Positions 9,201 to 17,921 of a stretch of 64,000 nt of DNA are shown here, one piece after another (position 1 is the first letter of the stretch; every line of letters starts with the position of its first letter). Made by a program: the position numbers and the translations under genes. The notes below the pieces were generated by a model. The model saw nothing but the letters and a program-made list of their open reading frames with translations, was not told the origin of the DNA and made no database searches. Source of the DNA: Catellatospora sp. KI3 (GTDB lineage Bacteria > Actinomycetota > Actinomycetes > Mycobacteriales > Micromonosporaceae); assembly GCF_029948125.1 (NCBI RefSeq), contig NZ_JASAMB010000002.1, positions 388,479 through 452,478 on the forward strand. The letters run 5' to 3'.

Positions 9201-11154
9201 TCGCCAGCAGCACACCCGCCACCGTGAGCACGGCCAGCACCGCCGCGGTCGCCCCCTGGTCGGCCAGGGCCACGCAGAGCGCGGCCGCGGCCAGGGTCAC
9301 CGCCGCGACCAGGTAGGCCCGCGCCGAGCGCTGCGTGCTCGCGCCCCACGGCTCGGCGTCCGGGGTGTTCGGGCCGGTCGTGGTGCGGATCAGCACCACG
9401 GCCCCGGCGCCGATGCCGACCGCGAGGACCGCGACGGCCGCGGCCGTCAGCAGCCACTGGCTGGCCGCCCAGCCCAACCCGAACGAGGCGGGCGCCGACA
9501 GTGCCGCCAGCGCCGCCGCGGCCACGGCCGCCTCCCGCCGGTACGCCGGGGGCAGGGCGAGTGCGGCGGCGATCGCCAGCAGGGCCGCCGTGGCCGCCAG
9601 TGACCAGCCCGGGGACCCGGCCCGCCGGACCACCTCGGCGGTGAACGCGGCGGTGTCGGCGTGCCACACCGGGCGGGCCGCGACGGGCAGGGCCAGCGCG
9701 GCGCGCAGCGCGGCACCCACGGTGAACAGCGCGAGCACGCCGAGCGCGACGGTGGCGGCCAGCTGCGGCCCGCGCCGGATCGAGGCGGGCACCGCGCGTA
9801 CGGCCAGGCCGGTCAGCGCGACCACGGCCGCGATCACCACCAGCGCCCGGCCGGGCAGGGTCACCACGGCCACCCGGGCCGCCGAGCCGATCACGGCCAG
9901 CACCATCGCGGCGGCGGCGACCTCGCTCAGCGGCTGCCGCCGCAGCATCAGCGCCCCGGTCAGCCCCACCGCCGCGGCAGCCAGCAGGGCCAGTCCGGCC
10001 AGCAGCACCGACGGCACGGTGTCGGCGGTGAGCAGTGCGGCGACGCCGTAGACGAGCGCCCCGCCGACGGCCAGCCCGTGCAGCACCCAGGTCAGCTCGC
10101 GCAGCCAGTACGCCGACCAGCCGATCGGGTTGCGCTCGGGCACCTTGGACAGCTCGACCGCGCGGGCCATCACCGCGTTCTGCGCGGCGACGCCGGTGAG
10201 CACCACGGCCCACCCCGCCGGACCCTTGACCATGCCGTACGCCAGCAGCGGCAGCACCGGCTGCGCCGCCAGCACCACCACGTACCGGGGCGTGGTGAGC
10301 CGGGTCAGGCGGTGGTAGCCGAGGGCGACCGCGGCGGTCACCGCGAAGACGAGTCCCGCGACCAGCGGCCCGGCCTCACCCCGGTTGACGACCTGCACCA
10401 GCAGGTACCCGTCGATCGGCAGCAGGGCCAGGCCCACCGCGGCCAGCGACTCGGCGGTGGAGGTCAGCCGCGCTCGCACCAGCTGCGGCGCGGTGCCCAG
10501 CAGCGCCAGCGTGGCCAGCGCGAGCACGCCCAGGCGCAGCTGCGGGGCCACGTTGCTCAGCGCCACCACCGCGAACACCACGGCCGCGATGCCCAGCAGC
10601 AGCGAGCCGAGCACCAGCATCACGTTCTGGACCTCGCGCGGCGACGCCTCCGGCGGCGGCCCCGACGGCCCTGGCGGCTGGCTCAACGGCGCCACCCGGG
10701 GCCGGGTCGGCCCTCCGGGCGGCCCGCCCGATCCCCGCCCGGCCGCGCCCACCGGCTGCTGCGGCACCGTCGGCGGAGCACCGGCCTGCGCGGCCTGCCC
10801 CGCCCCGGACGGCACGGTCGCCGGTTCGGCCCGCCCCGGCTCGGTCGCGGCGGTCGGCGCCTTCACTCCGGGCGGGCGCGGAATCCAGCGGCGCTGCTTG
10901 GGCGCGGCCCTCTTCTGCCGCTCCGCCTCCTCGTGCATGAGGATGTCGCGCTGGTAGATGGCCGCCTGGAGCTTGCCGGACAGCTTCTTGCGCTCGCTCG
11001 ACAGGCGCACGTCCTCGGCGTTCATGTCGGCGATGGCCTTGCTCAGCCGTGCCACCTCGTCGCCGAGCACCTCAGGGGTGTTGCCGCAGTGCGGGCACCG
11101 CTGCGCGGGATCGCGCAGGCGGCCGCACATCGAGCATTCGCTGTCCGCTGCCAT
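6271..11154 (-). CDS. Very large polytopic membrane protein with N-terminal zinc ribbon
   Basis: This 1627-aa protein begins with a zinc-ribbon-like motif (Cys7, Cys10, Cys20, Cys23). A charged, probably coiled-coil stretch follows (about 30-90), then a Pro/Gly/Ala-rich linker (about 95-172). From about residue 175 to the end it is almost continuous hydrophobic helices separated by short loops, so several tens of membrane spans are likely. The layout resembles large actinobacterial proteins of the SCO7095 type, whose function I do not know. GGAGG lies 5 nt before the ATG. The C-terminus is a short basic tail. It has no operon partners: the upstream gap is 315 bp and the downstream neighbour is convergent. 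Confidence 0.75.
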   Translation of the reverse strand: MAADSECSMCGRLRDPAQRCPHCGNTPEVLGDEVARLSKAIADMNAEDVRLSSERKKLSGKLQAAIYQRDILMHEEAERQKRAAPKQRRWIPRPPGVKAPTAATEPGRAEPATVPSGAGQAAQAGAPPTVPQQPVGAAGRGSGGPPGGPTRPRVAPLSQPPGPSGPPPEASPREVQNVMLVLGSLLLGIAAVVFAVVALSNVAPQLRLGVLALATLALLGTAPQLVRARLTSTAESLAAVGLALLPIDGYLLVQVVNRGEAGPLVAGLVFAVTAAVALGYHRLTRLTTPRYVVVLAAQPVLPLLAYGMVKGPAGWAVVLTGVAAQNAVMARAVELSKVPERNPIGWSAYWLRELTWVLHGLAVGGALVYGVAALLTADTVPSVLLAGLALLAAAAVGLTGALMLRRQPLSEVAAAAMVLAVIGSAARVAVVTLPGRALVVIAAVVALTGLAVRAVPASIRRGPQLAATVALGVLALFTVGAALRAALALPVAARPVWHADTAAFTAEVVRRAGSPGWSLAATAALLAIAAALALPPAYRREAAVAAAALAALSAPASFGLGWAASQWLLTAAAVAVLAVGIGAGAVVLIRTTTGPNTPDAEPWGASTQRSARAYLVAAVTLAAAALCVALADQGATAAVLAVLTVAGVLLAMGPRVVVAPPEAAVLGDTAAGIAAFSAPGAIGIGVLTLFPLAGQAAALACAQLACAATLGLVAARLVAQRRIGPPLAIGAVSGTLLVAGAGFVAAEATTLDAAVGALLLFAAILLALAPSIDSGRRADRLLDGADIASGAVTVALIAALGRIAYQVVPLAWLVVAAAIVLVVAMAVRSLPEELRRGPAAGTGVAGAVLIVVAGYPALAGGVRALARPGELWSAELAQADAAVGFGWQGPVALLVLAAAAAVVLPAPRNYHVAAVAVVLATVGTPAALGWPWWAPIVLGLAIATGYAIAAVIAEDARAGYTRLAVAVAVSLHALGASLVRPWTTTAALAMVALVSAALVLMSVLVTRRAAADGTQPPGHVEVMGGTGTAGVLLAAPAALAALAATAGNGSEIILTAALGGVSIALAAFAAARRHVAAYLGWCTVGVAVSSTVVALFALPTGHPAGLYAAAAVLLVVLAELLRTTTRAQLGLAPAAPRQWRRRGEATGPQRWKINFEGGAQLLERTRNWPSYPGAMALAASVAPAAIALVSLAPALQAALIRPYQSLGAIWQGPPPPAPSTVDVAAALTALLLTIAAAIAAIGFGGGPTRAVSVVVPGAAITLLITPVSLDLAWPAGVLAALAVFTVCMLSVALTDPPSSDDSDRAVRAARVAVLVIGLVAGGAGLAGALATPALTIFTFGGAIAVGAAAALGGQSQPARILGWLGGALAAELFVLTVSLEIGARPEWSAFGVLAVGAVLIVGTALHPRFQRTEALREASAVEWAGYAAGAIGLALASRSTTHAAALLVGWGAVLGIAATRAQRPQLERRILFWAAAASEIAAWWLIMRTASVALPEAYTLPFALLALGVGLLELRQRPQLGSWAAYGPALVAAFGPTVIVVLVTDTNPIREVGLLVAGILTLILGSQRRQQAPVAIGAAVTVITALHALTLVGYTWLGVLIGGIVLIILGANNERRRQATDRYNQMR

Positions 11155-11469
11155 GGCAACCTCCGACTAGCCCCCCGTCACCATCCGGCGACGACGAGTA
11201 TGGATCGCTACCCCCGCAGCATGCCGAATCCCCCCACCCCTTGAAAACCCCCATTCCCCCCACCGCCCCCCACCCACCCCACCAAGCCCCTTTCCGGGTT
11301 GATCATGAACTTATGGCAAGGTTCGACGGCGTGTCCCGGCCACAACTTCATGATCAACGTGGCTCTTCGGGTAGGCGGGTGCGGACGGGGTGGCGAGAGT
11401 GGGCGGGAACGCGGCGAGGCCCGCCCCGCGTGGTGCGGGACGGGCCTCGGGTGATGCTCTGCGGGCGGG
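11155..11469. other. 315-bp intergenic region with C-rich tract and repeat D
   Basis: No gene is visible here. Bases about 11228-11290 are extremely C-rich on the plus strand (many runs of 4-6 C), so the minus strand, which leads into the membrane protein gene, is G-rich. Palindrome D follows at 11298-11357. The promoter of the membrane protein should lie in this region but I cannot place it. Confidence 0.6.
11298..11357. repeat. Palindromic repeat D
   Basis: A 60-bp imperfect palindrome with outer arms GTTGATCATGAACT and ACTTCATGATCAAC (one mismatch) and a GC-rich centre. It is single copy in this window. From memory, closely similar elements recur in Micromonosporaceae genomes; that should be confirmed by a search. 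It lies downstream of the UDP-glucose dehydrogenase gene, where it could terminate that transcript. Confidence 0.7.
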
Positions 11470-12885
11470 TCAGACCGTGGGGCGGCCCAGGGCGCGGACG
11501 GTCCAGCCGGCCGACTTCCAGGCGGTGGCGTCGAGGCAGTTGCGGCCGTCGATGACGAGCTTGTTCGCGGCCACCTCGCCCAGCGCGACCGGGTCGGCGT
11601 TGCGGAACTCGGCCCACTCGGTCAGCACGCAGACCAGGTCCGCCTCGGTGACGGCCTCGACCAGCGACTTCTCGTACGCCACGTCGGGCAGGGCGCGCTT
11701 GGCGTTCTCCATACCCTGCGGGTCGTAGACGCGGACGTCGGCGCCCGCGCGGGCCAGCATGCCGGCGACGGCGAGCGCGGGCGCGTCCCGTACGTCATCG
11801 GAGTTGGGCTTGAAGGTCGCGCCCAGCACGGCGATGCGGGCGCCGGACAGGTCCGGGCCGGCCGGGCCGAAGCGGCGGTTGAGCAGGCCCGCGGCCAGGT
11901 TCAGCACGCGCTGGCGGCGGCGCAGGTTGATCAGGTCGACCTCGTGCAGGAAGCGCAGCGCCTCCCCGGCGCCCAGCTCCTGCGCGCGGGCCTGGAACGC
12001 GCGGATGTCCTTGGGCAGGCAGCCGCCGCCGAAGCCGACGCCCGACTGCAGGAAGCGGTTGCCGATACGCGGGTCGTAGCCCAGCGCGCGGGCCAGCTGC
12101 GTGATGTCGCCGCCCGCGACCTCGCACACCTCGGCCATGGCGTTGATGAAGGAGATCTTGGTGGCCAGGAACGAGTTCGCGGCGACCTTGACCAGCTCGG
12201 CGGTGGCGAAGTCGGTCGCGACGACCGGCACCTCGCGGTCCTCGACCGAGGCCAGGTCGAAGACGCCCTTGTGCGCGGCGTGCAGCAGCGAGTTGGCCCA
12301 GTCGGTCTTGGTGGCCACCACGATGCGGTTCGGGCGCATGACGTCGTCGACGGCGAAGCCCTCCTGCAGGAACTCGGGGCTCCACGCGACCTCGACGCCC
12401 AGCTCCGGGCGGGCGTGCTTGGCGACCAGGGTCTCCACCCACTCGGCGGTGCCGACCGGCACGGTCGACTTGCCCACGATCAGGGCCTTGCGGGTGAGGT
12501 GCTGGGCGAGGTTGCTCACCGACGCCTCTACGTACTGCAGGTCGGCGCCCAGGCCGTTGGCGCGCTGCGGGGTGCCCACGCAGATGAAGTGGACGTCGCC
12601 GAAGTCGGCGGTCTCCTGGTACGACGTGGAGAAGCGCAGCCGGCCGGCGGCCAGGTTGCGGCGCAGCATCTCGTCGAGTCCGGGCTCGTGGAACGGCACC
12701 TCGCCGCGGCTCAGCTTCTCGATCTTGTCAACGTCCACGTCGAAGCCGATGACCTCGTAACCGAGCTCCGCGTAGCAGATGGCGTAGGTGGCGCCCAGGT
12801 AGCCGGTGCCGAGGAACGTCAGGCGGGGGCGGGCCGCGCCGGACGGCGGGGTGACGGGGGCCGGGCTCGCGTACGGGAGAGTCAC
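11470..12885 (-). CDS. UDP-glucose 6-dehydrogenase
   Basis: This 471-aa UDP-glucose/GDP-mannose dehydrogenase family enzyme oxidises UDP-glucose to UDP-glucuronate with NAD+, supplying cell-surface polysaccharide precursors. It has the NAD-binding loop GTGYLG (residues 26-31), the central helix with K233, and the catalytic cysteine C289 in GGGCLPKD. The frame stays open 45 codons further upstream. The GTG at 12885 is preferred because TAGGAG lies about 8 nt upstream and because the Rossmann fold starts soon after. It is divergent from the acyl-CoA dehydrogenase gene across 196 bp. Confidence 0.92.
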   Translation of the reverse strand: MTLPYASPAPVTPPSGAARPRLTFLGTGYLGATYAICYAELGYEVIGFDVDVDKIEKLSRGEVPFHEPGLDEMLRRNLAAGRLRFSTSYQETADFGDVHFICVGTPQRANGLGADLQYVEASVSNLAQHLTRKALIVGKSTVPVGTAEWVETLVAKHARPELGVEVAWSPEFLQEGFAVDDVMRPNRIVVATKTDWANSLLHAAHKGVFDLASVEDREVPVVATDFATAELVKVAANSFLATKISFINAMAEVCEVAGGDITQLARALGYDPRIGNRFLQSGVGFGGGCLPKDIRAFQARAQELGAGEALRFLHEVDLINLRRRQRVLNLAAGLLNRRFGPAGPDLSGARIAVLGATFKPNSDDVRDAPALAVAGMLARAGADVRVYDPQGMENAKRALPDVAYEKSLVEAVTEADLVCVLTEWAEFRNADPVALGEVAANKLVIDGRNCLDATAWKSAGWTVRALGRPTV

Positions 12886-13081
12886 GCGTTTTCTCCTAGA
12901 TTCTGCAGTGGCGCGCGCATTCAGCTGAGGAGCGCCGTAAGGGGCCGGTGGTTGAGCAGGTGCAGAGCCTACGCCCTGTACTGACGCCGAGGAAAGTTTA
13001 CCGGAGCCGCTGGACAGCACATTCTTATCGAGCGTTAAGCTACCCGCCGGTACGCCTGTTTATGCGTGGGAGGAAGCGGAG

Positions 13082-14236
13082 ATGTTCGACCTCTACCAGC
13101 TCTCGGAAGAGCACGTCGCGATCCGCGAGGCGGTCCGCGAGGTGTGCGACGCCAAGGTCGCCCCCAACGCCGCCGAGGCGGACGAGAGCAGCGAGTTCCC
13201 GCAGGCCAGCTTCGACGCGCTGCGCGCTTCCGACTTCCACGCTCCGCACATCCCCGAGGAGTACGGCGGCGCCGGTGCCGACGCGCTCGCGACGGCGATC
13301 GTGATCGAGGAGGTCGCCCGCGCCTGCGCCTCCAGCTCGCTCATCCCGGCCGTCAACAAGCTCGGCACCATGCCCCTGCTGCTGGCGGGCTCGGCCGACC
13401 TCAAGCAGCGCTACCTGCCCCGGGTGGCCTCCGGCGAGGGCATGTTCTCGTACTGCCTGAGCGAGCCCGAAGCGGGCAGCGACGCCGCCGCCATGACCAC
13501 TCGGGCGATCTATGACAATGGTCACTATGTGCTCAACGGCGTCAAGAGGTGGATCACCAACGCCGGGGTGAGCGACTTCTACACCGTCTTCGCCGTCACC
13601 GAGCCCGGCATCGGCGCCAAAGGCATCTCCGCGTTCGTCGTCGAGAAGAGCGACCCCGGCGTCAGCTTCGGCGCGCCCGAGAAGAAGCTCGGCATCAAGG
13701 GCTCGCCGACCCGCGAGGTCTACCTCGACCAGGTACGCATCCCCGCCGACCGCATGATCGGCGAGCCCGGCACCGGCTTCGCCTCCGCGATGCGCACCCT
13801 GGACCACACCCGTGTCACCATCGCCGCCCAGGCCGTCGGCATCGCCCAGGGGGCCCTGGACGCGGCGCTGGCGTACGTCAAGGAGCGCAAGCAGTTCGGC
13901 AAGCCGATCGCCGACTTCCAGGGCGTGCAGTTCATGCTCGCCGACATGGGCATGCGGCTGACCGCCGCCCGGGAGCTGACCTACGCGGCGGCGGCCCGGT
14001 CCGAGCGCGGCGACGCCGACCTGACCTACTTCGGCGCGGCGGCCAAGTGCTTCGCCTCCGACGTCGCCATGGCGATCACCACGGACGCGGTGCAGCTGCT
14101 CGGCGGGTACGGGTACACGAAGGACTTCCCGCTGGAGCGCATGATGCGCGACGCCAAGATCACCCAGATCTACGAGGGCACCAACCAGGTCCAGCGCATC
14201 GTCATGGCCCGCCAGCTCCTCAAGGGCGTCATCTGA
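13082..14236 (+). CDS. Acyl-CoA dehydrogenase (FadE25-like)
   Basis: This 384-aa FAD-dependent acyl-CoA dehydrogenase is of normal length, with N-terminal helical, middle beta (CLSEPEAGSD, WITNAG) and C-terminal helical domains. E365 in YEGTNQ is the expected catalytic base of the short-chain branch. A GGAGGAAGCGGAG Shine-Dalgarno precedes the ATG. Its position near purK-purE matches fadE25 in mycobacteria, so it is probably the orthologue. The substrate cannot be read from sequence. Confidence 0.93.
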   Translation: MFDLYQLSEEHVAIREAVREVCDAKVAPNAAEADESSEFPQASFDALRASDFHAPHIPEEYGGAGADALATAIVIEEVARACASSSLIPAVNKLGTMPLLLAGSADLKQRYLPRVASGEGMFSYCLSEPEAGSDAAAMTTRAIYDNGHYVLNGVKRWITNAGVSDFYTVFAVTEPGIGAKGISAFVVEKSDPGVSFGAPEKKLGIKGSPTREVYLDQVRIPADRMIGEPGTGFASAMRTLDHTRVTIAAQAVGIAQGALDAALAYVKERKQFGKPIADFQGVQFMLADMGMRLTAARELTYAAAARSERGDADLTYFGAAAKCFASDVAMAITTDAVQLLGGYGYTKDFPLERMMRDAKITQIYEGTNQVQRIVMARQLLKGVI

Positions 14237-14268
14237 CGGGTACGTGGCGCGCACGCTCGCGTCGCTAG

Positions 14269-14332
14269 CTGCAATTTCGGGGAAAGTGCTGGATTCGGAG
14301 TCAGGATTCCGGCACTTTCCCCGAAACTGCAG
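14269..14332. repeat. Palindromic repeat B1
   Basis: Two 21-nt arms (left 14269-14289, right 14312-14332) pair with one mismatch. The core is TTTCGGGGAAAG against CTTTCCCCGAAA. It belongs to a family also found at 20881, 32211, 36701 and around 62303-62380. It lies between the stop of the acyl-CoA dehydrogenase gene and the start of the DUF1801 gene. Confidence 0.88.
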
Positions 14333-14345
14333 CCTTGCCAGACTG

Positions 14346-14723
14346 ATGTCCGTGGATAAGCCGCAGACGATCGACGAGTACATACGAGGGTTCGCGGGGC
14401 AGGGGCGCGAGCTGCTCCGGCAGTTGCACGCGCTGGCCCGGGAGACGGTGCCCGGCGCGAGCGAGGCCATCAAGTGGGGTTACCCCACCTGGGTGCACCC
14501 GTCGGGCACGATCCTGTTCGCGGTCCGGGGCCACACCAGGCACGCGAACTTCGCGTTCACGCCCAGCACCCGGGACGCCTTCGAGACCGAACTCGTCGGT
14601 ATGGAGACCGGCCGCCACACGGTCCGGATCCCCTACGACCGCCCCGCGCCGACCGACCTCCTGCGCCGCATGATCACCTATCGCGTCCGGGAGCACGAGG
14701 AGCGCGGCGTCCTGTGGATGTGA
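14346..14723 (+). CDS. DUF1801-family protein
   Basis: This 125-aa protein has the YdhG/DUF1801 layout: IDEYI at the start, then the helix ELLRQLHALARETVPGASEAIKWGYPTW and a short beta sheet. Members are small and mostly uncharacterised; some are phosphoribosyl-transfer-like or frataxin-like folds. The reading frame extends 34 codons further upstream, but that extension runs through palindrome B1. ATG 14346 gives the normal family N-terminus. It ends before a strong hairpin. Confidence 0.85.
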   Translation: MSVDKPQTIDEYIRGFAGQGRELLRQLHALARETVPGASEAIKWGYPTWVHPSGTILFAVRGHTRHANFAFTPSTRDAFETELVGMETGRHTVRIPYDRPAPTDLLRRMITYRVREHEERGVLWM

Positions 14724-14726
14724 CGA

Positions 14727-14760
14727 GAAGGGGCCCGGCGGATCACCGCCGGGCCCCTTC
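14727..14760. terminator. Bidirectional hairpin terminator
   Basis: GAAGGGGCCCGGCGG and CCGCCGGGCCCCTTC pair perfectly (15 bp) around the tetraloop ATCA. It lies between the convergent DUF1801 gene and the subtilase gene. No long T run is present, so it may depend on stem strength. Confidence 0.8.
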
Positions 14761-14773
14761 CGCTGTGCTCGGG

Positions 14774-17752
14774 TCAGCTGACGGTGACGACCGTCTGGCC
14801 GACCACGGCGGTGCCGTCGCCGTACGTCACGACGCCGAGGTAGCGGGTGCCCGCGACCAGGCCGCTCCACGACAGGGTCACGGTGGCCGTGCCGTTGACG
14901 GTGATCGCCTGGCTGGCCGGGGTGGCGGTGAAGTTGCCCGCCGCGGTCGCCGGGACCGCCCACGAGTGGCCCTTGACCGTGGTCACGGCCGCCGCGTCGA
15001 ACAGGGTGTAGTAGACGTCGTAGGTACCCGGACCCAGATCGATGACCTCGGCCGCGGTGCCGCCGGCGCTCTCGCCCACCTCGTTCGCGGTGCCCGCCAC
15101 GTACGCGAAGACGTCGATGTCGGTGCCCATCGCGTAGTCGGCGTCGAAGGTCTGGACCCGGCCGAAGCCGCCGTCCGGCACGGTGAACGTGATCTTCGCG
15201 GTACGGGTCGACGCGGCCGGGAGGCCGGAGTTGAACTCAGGGCCGTCCGGGTCGAGGGCGTCACCGGTGACGCCGGCCGGGACCAGGCCGGACACGGTGC
15301 TGGTCAGGGTGCCGGTGTAGCCGCCCTTGACCTTGACCGTGGTGCCCGAGCCGGTGGCGCTCAGGTTCGGCGGGACCGCGACCGGCACCGGCCGGACCGC
15401 GATCGGGCTGCGGACGCTGTGCAGCGTCTTGCCCTTCGAGCTGTGCGTCCAGGTCAGCGAACCGAAGGCCCAGACGTTCTGCGCCGCGGTGGTACGCGTG
15501 ATCTTGACGGTGAAGCTCTTGGACTGCAGCGGCCCGAGGGTGAGGCTGCTCGGGCTGACGGTCGCCGTGAACCCGGCCGGAGCCGTGACGGTCGCCTTGT
15601 ACGTCGCGCTGGACAGGGCCGTGTTGGTGACCGTGCGCTTGATGACCTGCTCACCGGTGATGTCGCCGACGGCGATCGACGGGTAGTTCAGGTCGCTCGG
15701 GTCGATCTTGGCGACCTTCGCGCAGCCCTTCTCCGGGGTCTGCCCGATCGAGCACGCGTACGCGTCCCAGTCGCGCGGCTTCGACCCGTACACCAGGCCG
15801 GGCTCGAACATCCTGGCCGGGTCGACGTGGCCCGCGCCGTAGTTCAGCGGGGTCGCGTCGCCGTCCACGGTCTGGATCGGGCCACCCGTGTTGTCGGTCT
15901 GGTACGCGGTCGTCATGATCGCCGACTTGACCCACATCGGCGGCCACAGCGGGTGCTTGGCCAGGATCAGGGCGGCCAGGCCGGAGATGTGCGGAGCCGA
16001 CATCGAGGTGCCCGACAGCGCGTTGAAGTCGTTGCCGTCGGTCACCGGCGAGGTCGCCGCGATGATGTCCACGCCCGGCGCGGTGATGTCGGGCTTGAGC
16101 AGGTCGCCGCCACCGGCCAGGGCCGGACCGTACGAGGAGAAGCCGGCCATGACCGGCGCCTGGACGGGGGTCGGGTCGGTCTCGGTCAGGCTCGCGGTCG
16201 CACCGGCGCCCGCGCCCGCGACGTACGCCTTGATCGCCACGCCGTCGGCGAAGCTGACGTGCACGGTCGGCACGGCGTGGAAGTCGCCGACACCGGTCTG
16301 CGCCGCCGACGAGTTCGCCAGCACCACGCCCACCGCACCGGCGGCCGCGGCGACCGCGCTCTTCTCGACGCGGGCGTTGATGCCCCGGGTGCAGATCACG
16401 ATCTTCCCGGCGGCCAGCGCCGGGTCGAGGGTGCCCGGCATGCAGAGCTCGGCCATGGCCGGGTCCTGTCCGGCGAGCGCGATGTCCTTGGCGTTCACCA
16501 GGCCGGTCGAGGCCACCGCGGCCGGCACGACGCCGACGCCGGTGTAGCTCGCGCCGTTGCCCAGCACGACGCTCTTCTGGTTGCCCCGGTCGTGGGTGCT
16601 CGCCGCGACGGTGATCGTCCACGGCGAGTTGTGCGCCACCGTCGACGGGCCCGAGTCGCCGCTGTTGCCGGCCGAGGTGGAGATGAACACGCCCGCCGCG
16701 GCGGCGTTGCGGAACGCCACCTCGTCGGGGCCCACCACGGAGTCGGTCGAGCCGGAGATCGAGTAGTTGATGATGTCCACGCCGTCGGCGACCGCGTCGT
16801 TGATGGCCTGGACCAGGCCGGCGGTGGTGCCGCTGGCGCCGGAGCCGTCGGCCTTCTCCCACAGCGCCTTGTACACGGCGATGCGGGCGGCCGGGGCCAT
16901 GCCGCTGATCGAGCCGACCGAGCCGCCGTTGATCGTCGCCGGCACGTTGTAGTTGCCCGCCGCGGTCGACGCGGTGTGCGTGCCGTGGCTGCTCAGGTCA
17001 CGCGGGCTGAGGAACTCGTCCTCGGTCACCGTGTTGCCGAAGCCGGCGTAGTAGCGCGCGCCGATGAGCTTGTTGTTGCAGGCGATCGGCTCCTCGGTGC
17101 CCGCGTCGCAGACGCCGCGCCACTTGTGGTTGATGATCCACTGGTCCGGGCGCGGGGTCGGCAGGGCGGCGAACGCCGGGTTCTCCGGCCAGATGCCGGA
17201 GTCGATGTCGCCGATGATGATGCCCTGGCCGGCCTTCTCGGCGCCGCCGAACCGCTGCTGCCACACGCCGGTGTCGCCGGACATCCCCAGGAACTTCGGG
17301 GTGGTCGTCGTGTCGACGGTGTAGACCTTGTTCTCCCAGACCCGCACCACACCGGCGGTCTTGGACAGCTGCGCGGCCTGCGACTCGGTCAGCTCGGCGA
17401 TGAAGCCGTCGAACACGGTGGACAGGTCCGAGTGCTTCTTGCCGGCAGCGCCCACCTTGCGCAGCACGTTGTCGTGGCGCGAGGTGAGCAGCTTGGTGTA
17501 CGCCTTCGCGGCGGCGGTCGAGGAGTCGAAGCGCTCGCCCTCGGCGGGCCTGGTCGCCTGGTAGCCGGCGATGTCGCCCTCGTACACGCCGGCGGGGGCG
17601 CTGTCGGTCTGGACGATGTAGAGCTTCGTCTGGCCGCCGCTGGACGGCGCGGCCTGGGCGCCCTGGACACCGGCACCGGCCACGAAGGCTACGGTCACGG
17701 TGGCGAGCGCGAGCGTGACCGCGCGGTTGCGGGTCAGTCGCTGGATTCTCAC
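14774..17752 (-). CDS. Secreted S8 (subtilisin-like) serine peptidase
   Basis: This is a 992-aa secreted protease. It begins with a Sec signal peptide (basic MRIQRLTRNR, hydrophobic stretch, AQA cleavage near 35), followed by an inhibitor I9-type propeptide (about 42-150) and an S8 catalytic domain with D184 (GDIDSG), H256 (HGTHTA), oxyanion N363 and S583 (GTSMSAP). A PA-type insert lies at about 410-525. A C-terminal fibronectin-like beta region (about 690-790) precedes a further beta-sandwich tail to 992. It starts at GTG with AGGAGG nine bases upstream. The architecture matches large extracellular subtilases of soil actinomycetes. It is monocistronic. Confidence 0.93.
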   Translation of the reverse strand: MRIQRLTRNRAVTLALATVTVAFVAGAGVQGAQAAPSSGGQTKLYIVQTDSAPAGVYEGDIAGYQATRPAEGERFDSSTAAAKAYTKLLTSRHDNVLRKVGAAGKKHSDLSTVFDGFIAELTESQAAQLSKTAGVVRVWENKVYTVDTTTTPKFLGMSGDTGVWQQRFGGAEKAGQGIIIGDIDSGIWPENPAFAALPTPRPDQWIINHKWRGVCDAGTEEPIACNNKLIGARYYAGFGNTVTEDEFLSPRDLSSHGTHTASTAAGNYNVPATINGGSVGSISGMAPAARIAVYKALWEKADGSGASGTTAGLVQAINDAVADGVDIINYSISGSTDSVVGPDEVAFRNAAAAGVFISTSAGNSGDSGPSTVAHNSPWTITVAASTHDRGNQKSVVLGNGASYTGVGVVPAAVASTGLVNAKDIALAGQDPAMAELCMPGTLDPALAAGKIVICTRGINARVEKSAVAAAAGAVGVVLANSSAAQTGVGDFHAVPTVHVSFADGVAIKAYVAGAGAGATASLTETDPTPVQAPVMAGFSSYGPALAGGGDLLKPDITAPGVDIIAATSPVTDGNDFNALSGTSMSAPHISGLAALILAKHPLWPPMWVKSAIMTTAYQTDNTGGPIQTVDGDATPLNYGAGHVDPARMFEPGLVYGSKPRDWDAYACSIGQTPEKGCAKVAKIDPSDLNYPSIAVGDITGEQVIKRTVTNTALSSATYKATVTAPAGFTATVSPSSLTLGPLQSKSFTVKITRTTAAQNVWAFGSLTWTHSSKGKTLHSVRSPIAVRPVPVAVPPNLSATGSGTTVKVKGGYTGTLTSTVSGLVPAGVTGDALDPDGPEFNSGLPAASTRTAKITFTVPDGGFGRVQTFDADYAMGTDIDVFAYVAGTANEVGESAGGTAAEVIDLGPGTYDVYYTLFDAAAVTTVKGHSWAVPATAAGNFTATPASQAITVNGTATVTLSWSGLVAGTRYLGVVTYGDGTAVVGQTVVTVS

Positions 17753-17921
17753 GAGGGGTAACCTCCTGCTCCGGCGGGCACGTCCGCGTGCCCGCGCGGG
17801 TTGAAGGTATGTCGCTCGATCGGTCGAGTCGTATCAGCCCTATGGCTCGAATTTGGTCCAGCAGCCCTGCCTGAGCTGCTGTTGGTTCCACAAAGGACTG
17901 ACGCTGAGTGATCTGCGCCGG

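Noticed and set aside
12886-13020. 45-codon N-terminal extension of the UDP-glucose dehydrogenase
   Set aside because: The ribosome site TAGGAG is just before the GTG at 12885, and the extension has no conserved features.
14244-14345. Upstream extension of the DUF1801 gene
   Set aside because: The 34 codons run through palindrome B1 and add no conserved sequence. The ATG at 14346 gives the standard N-terminus.
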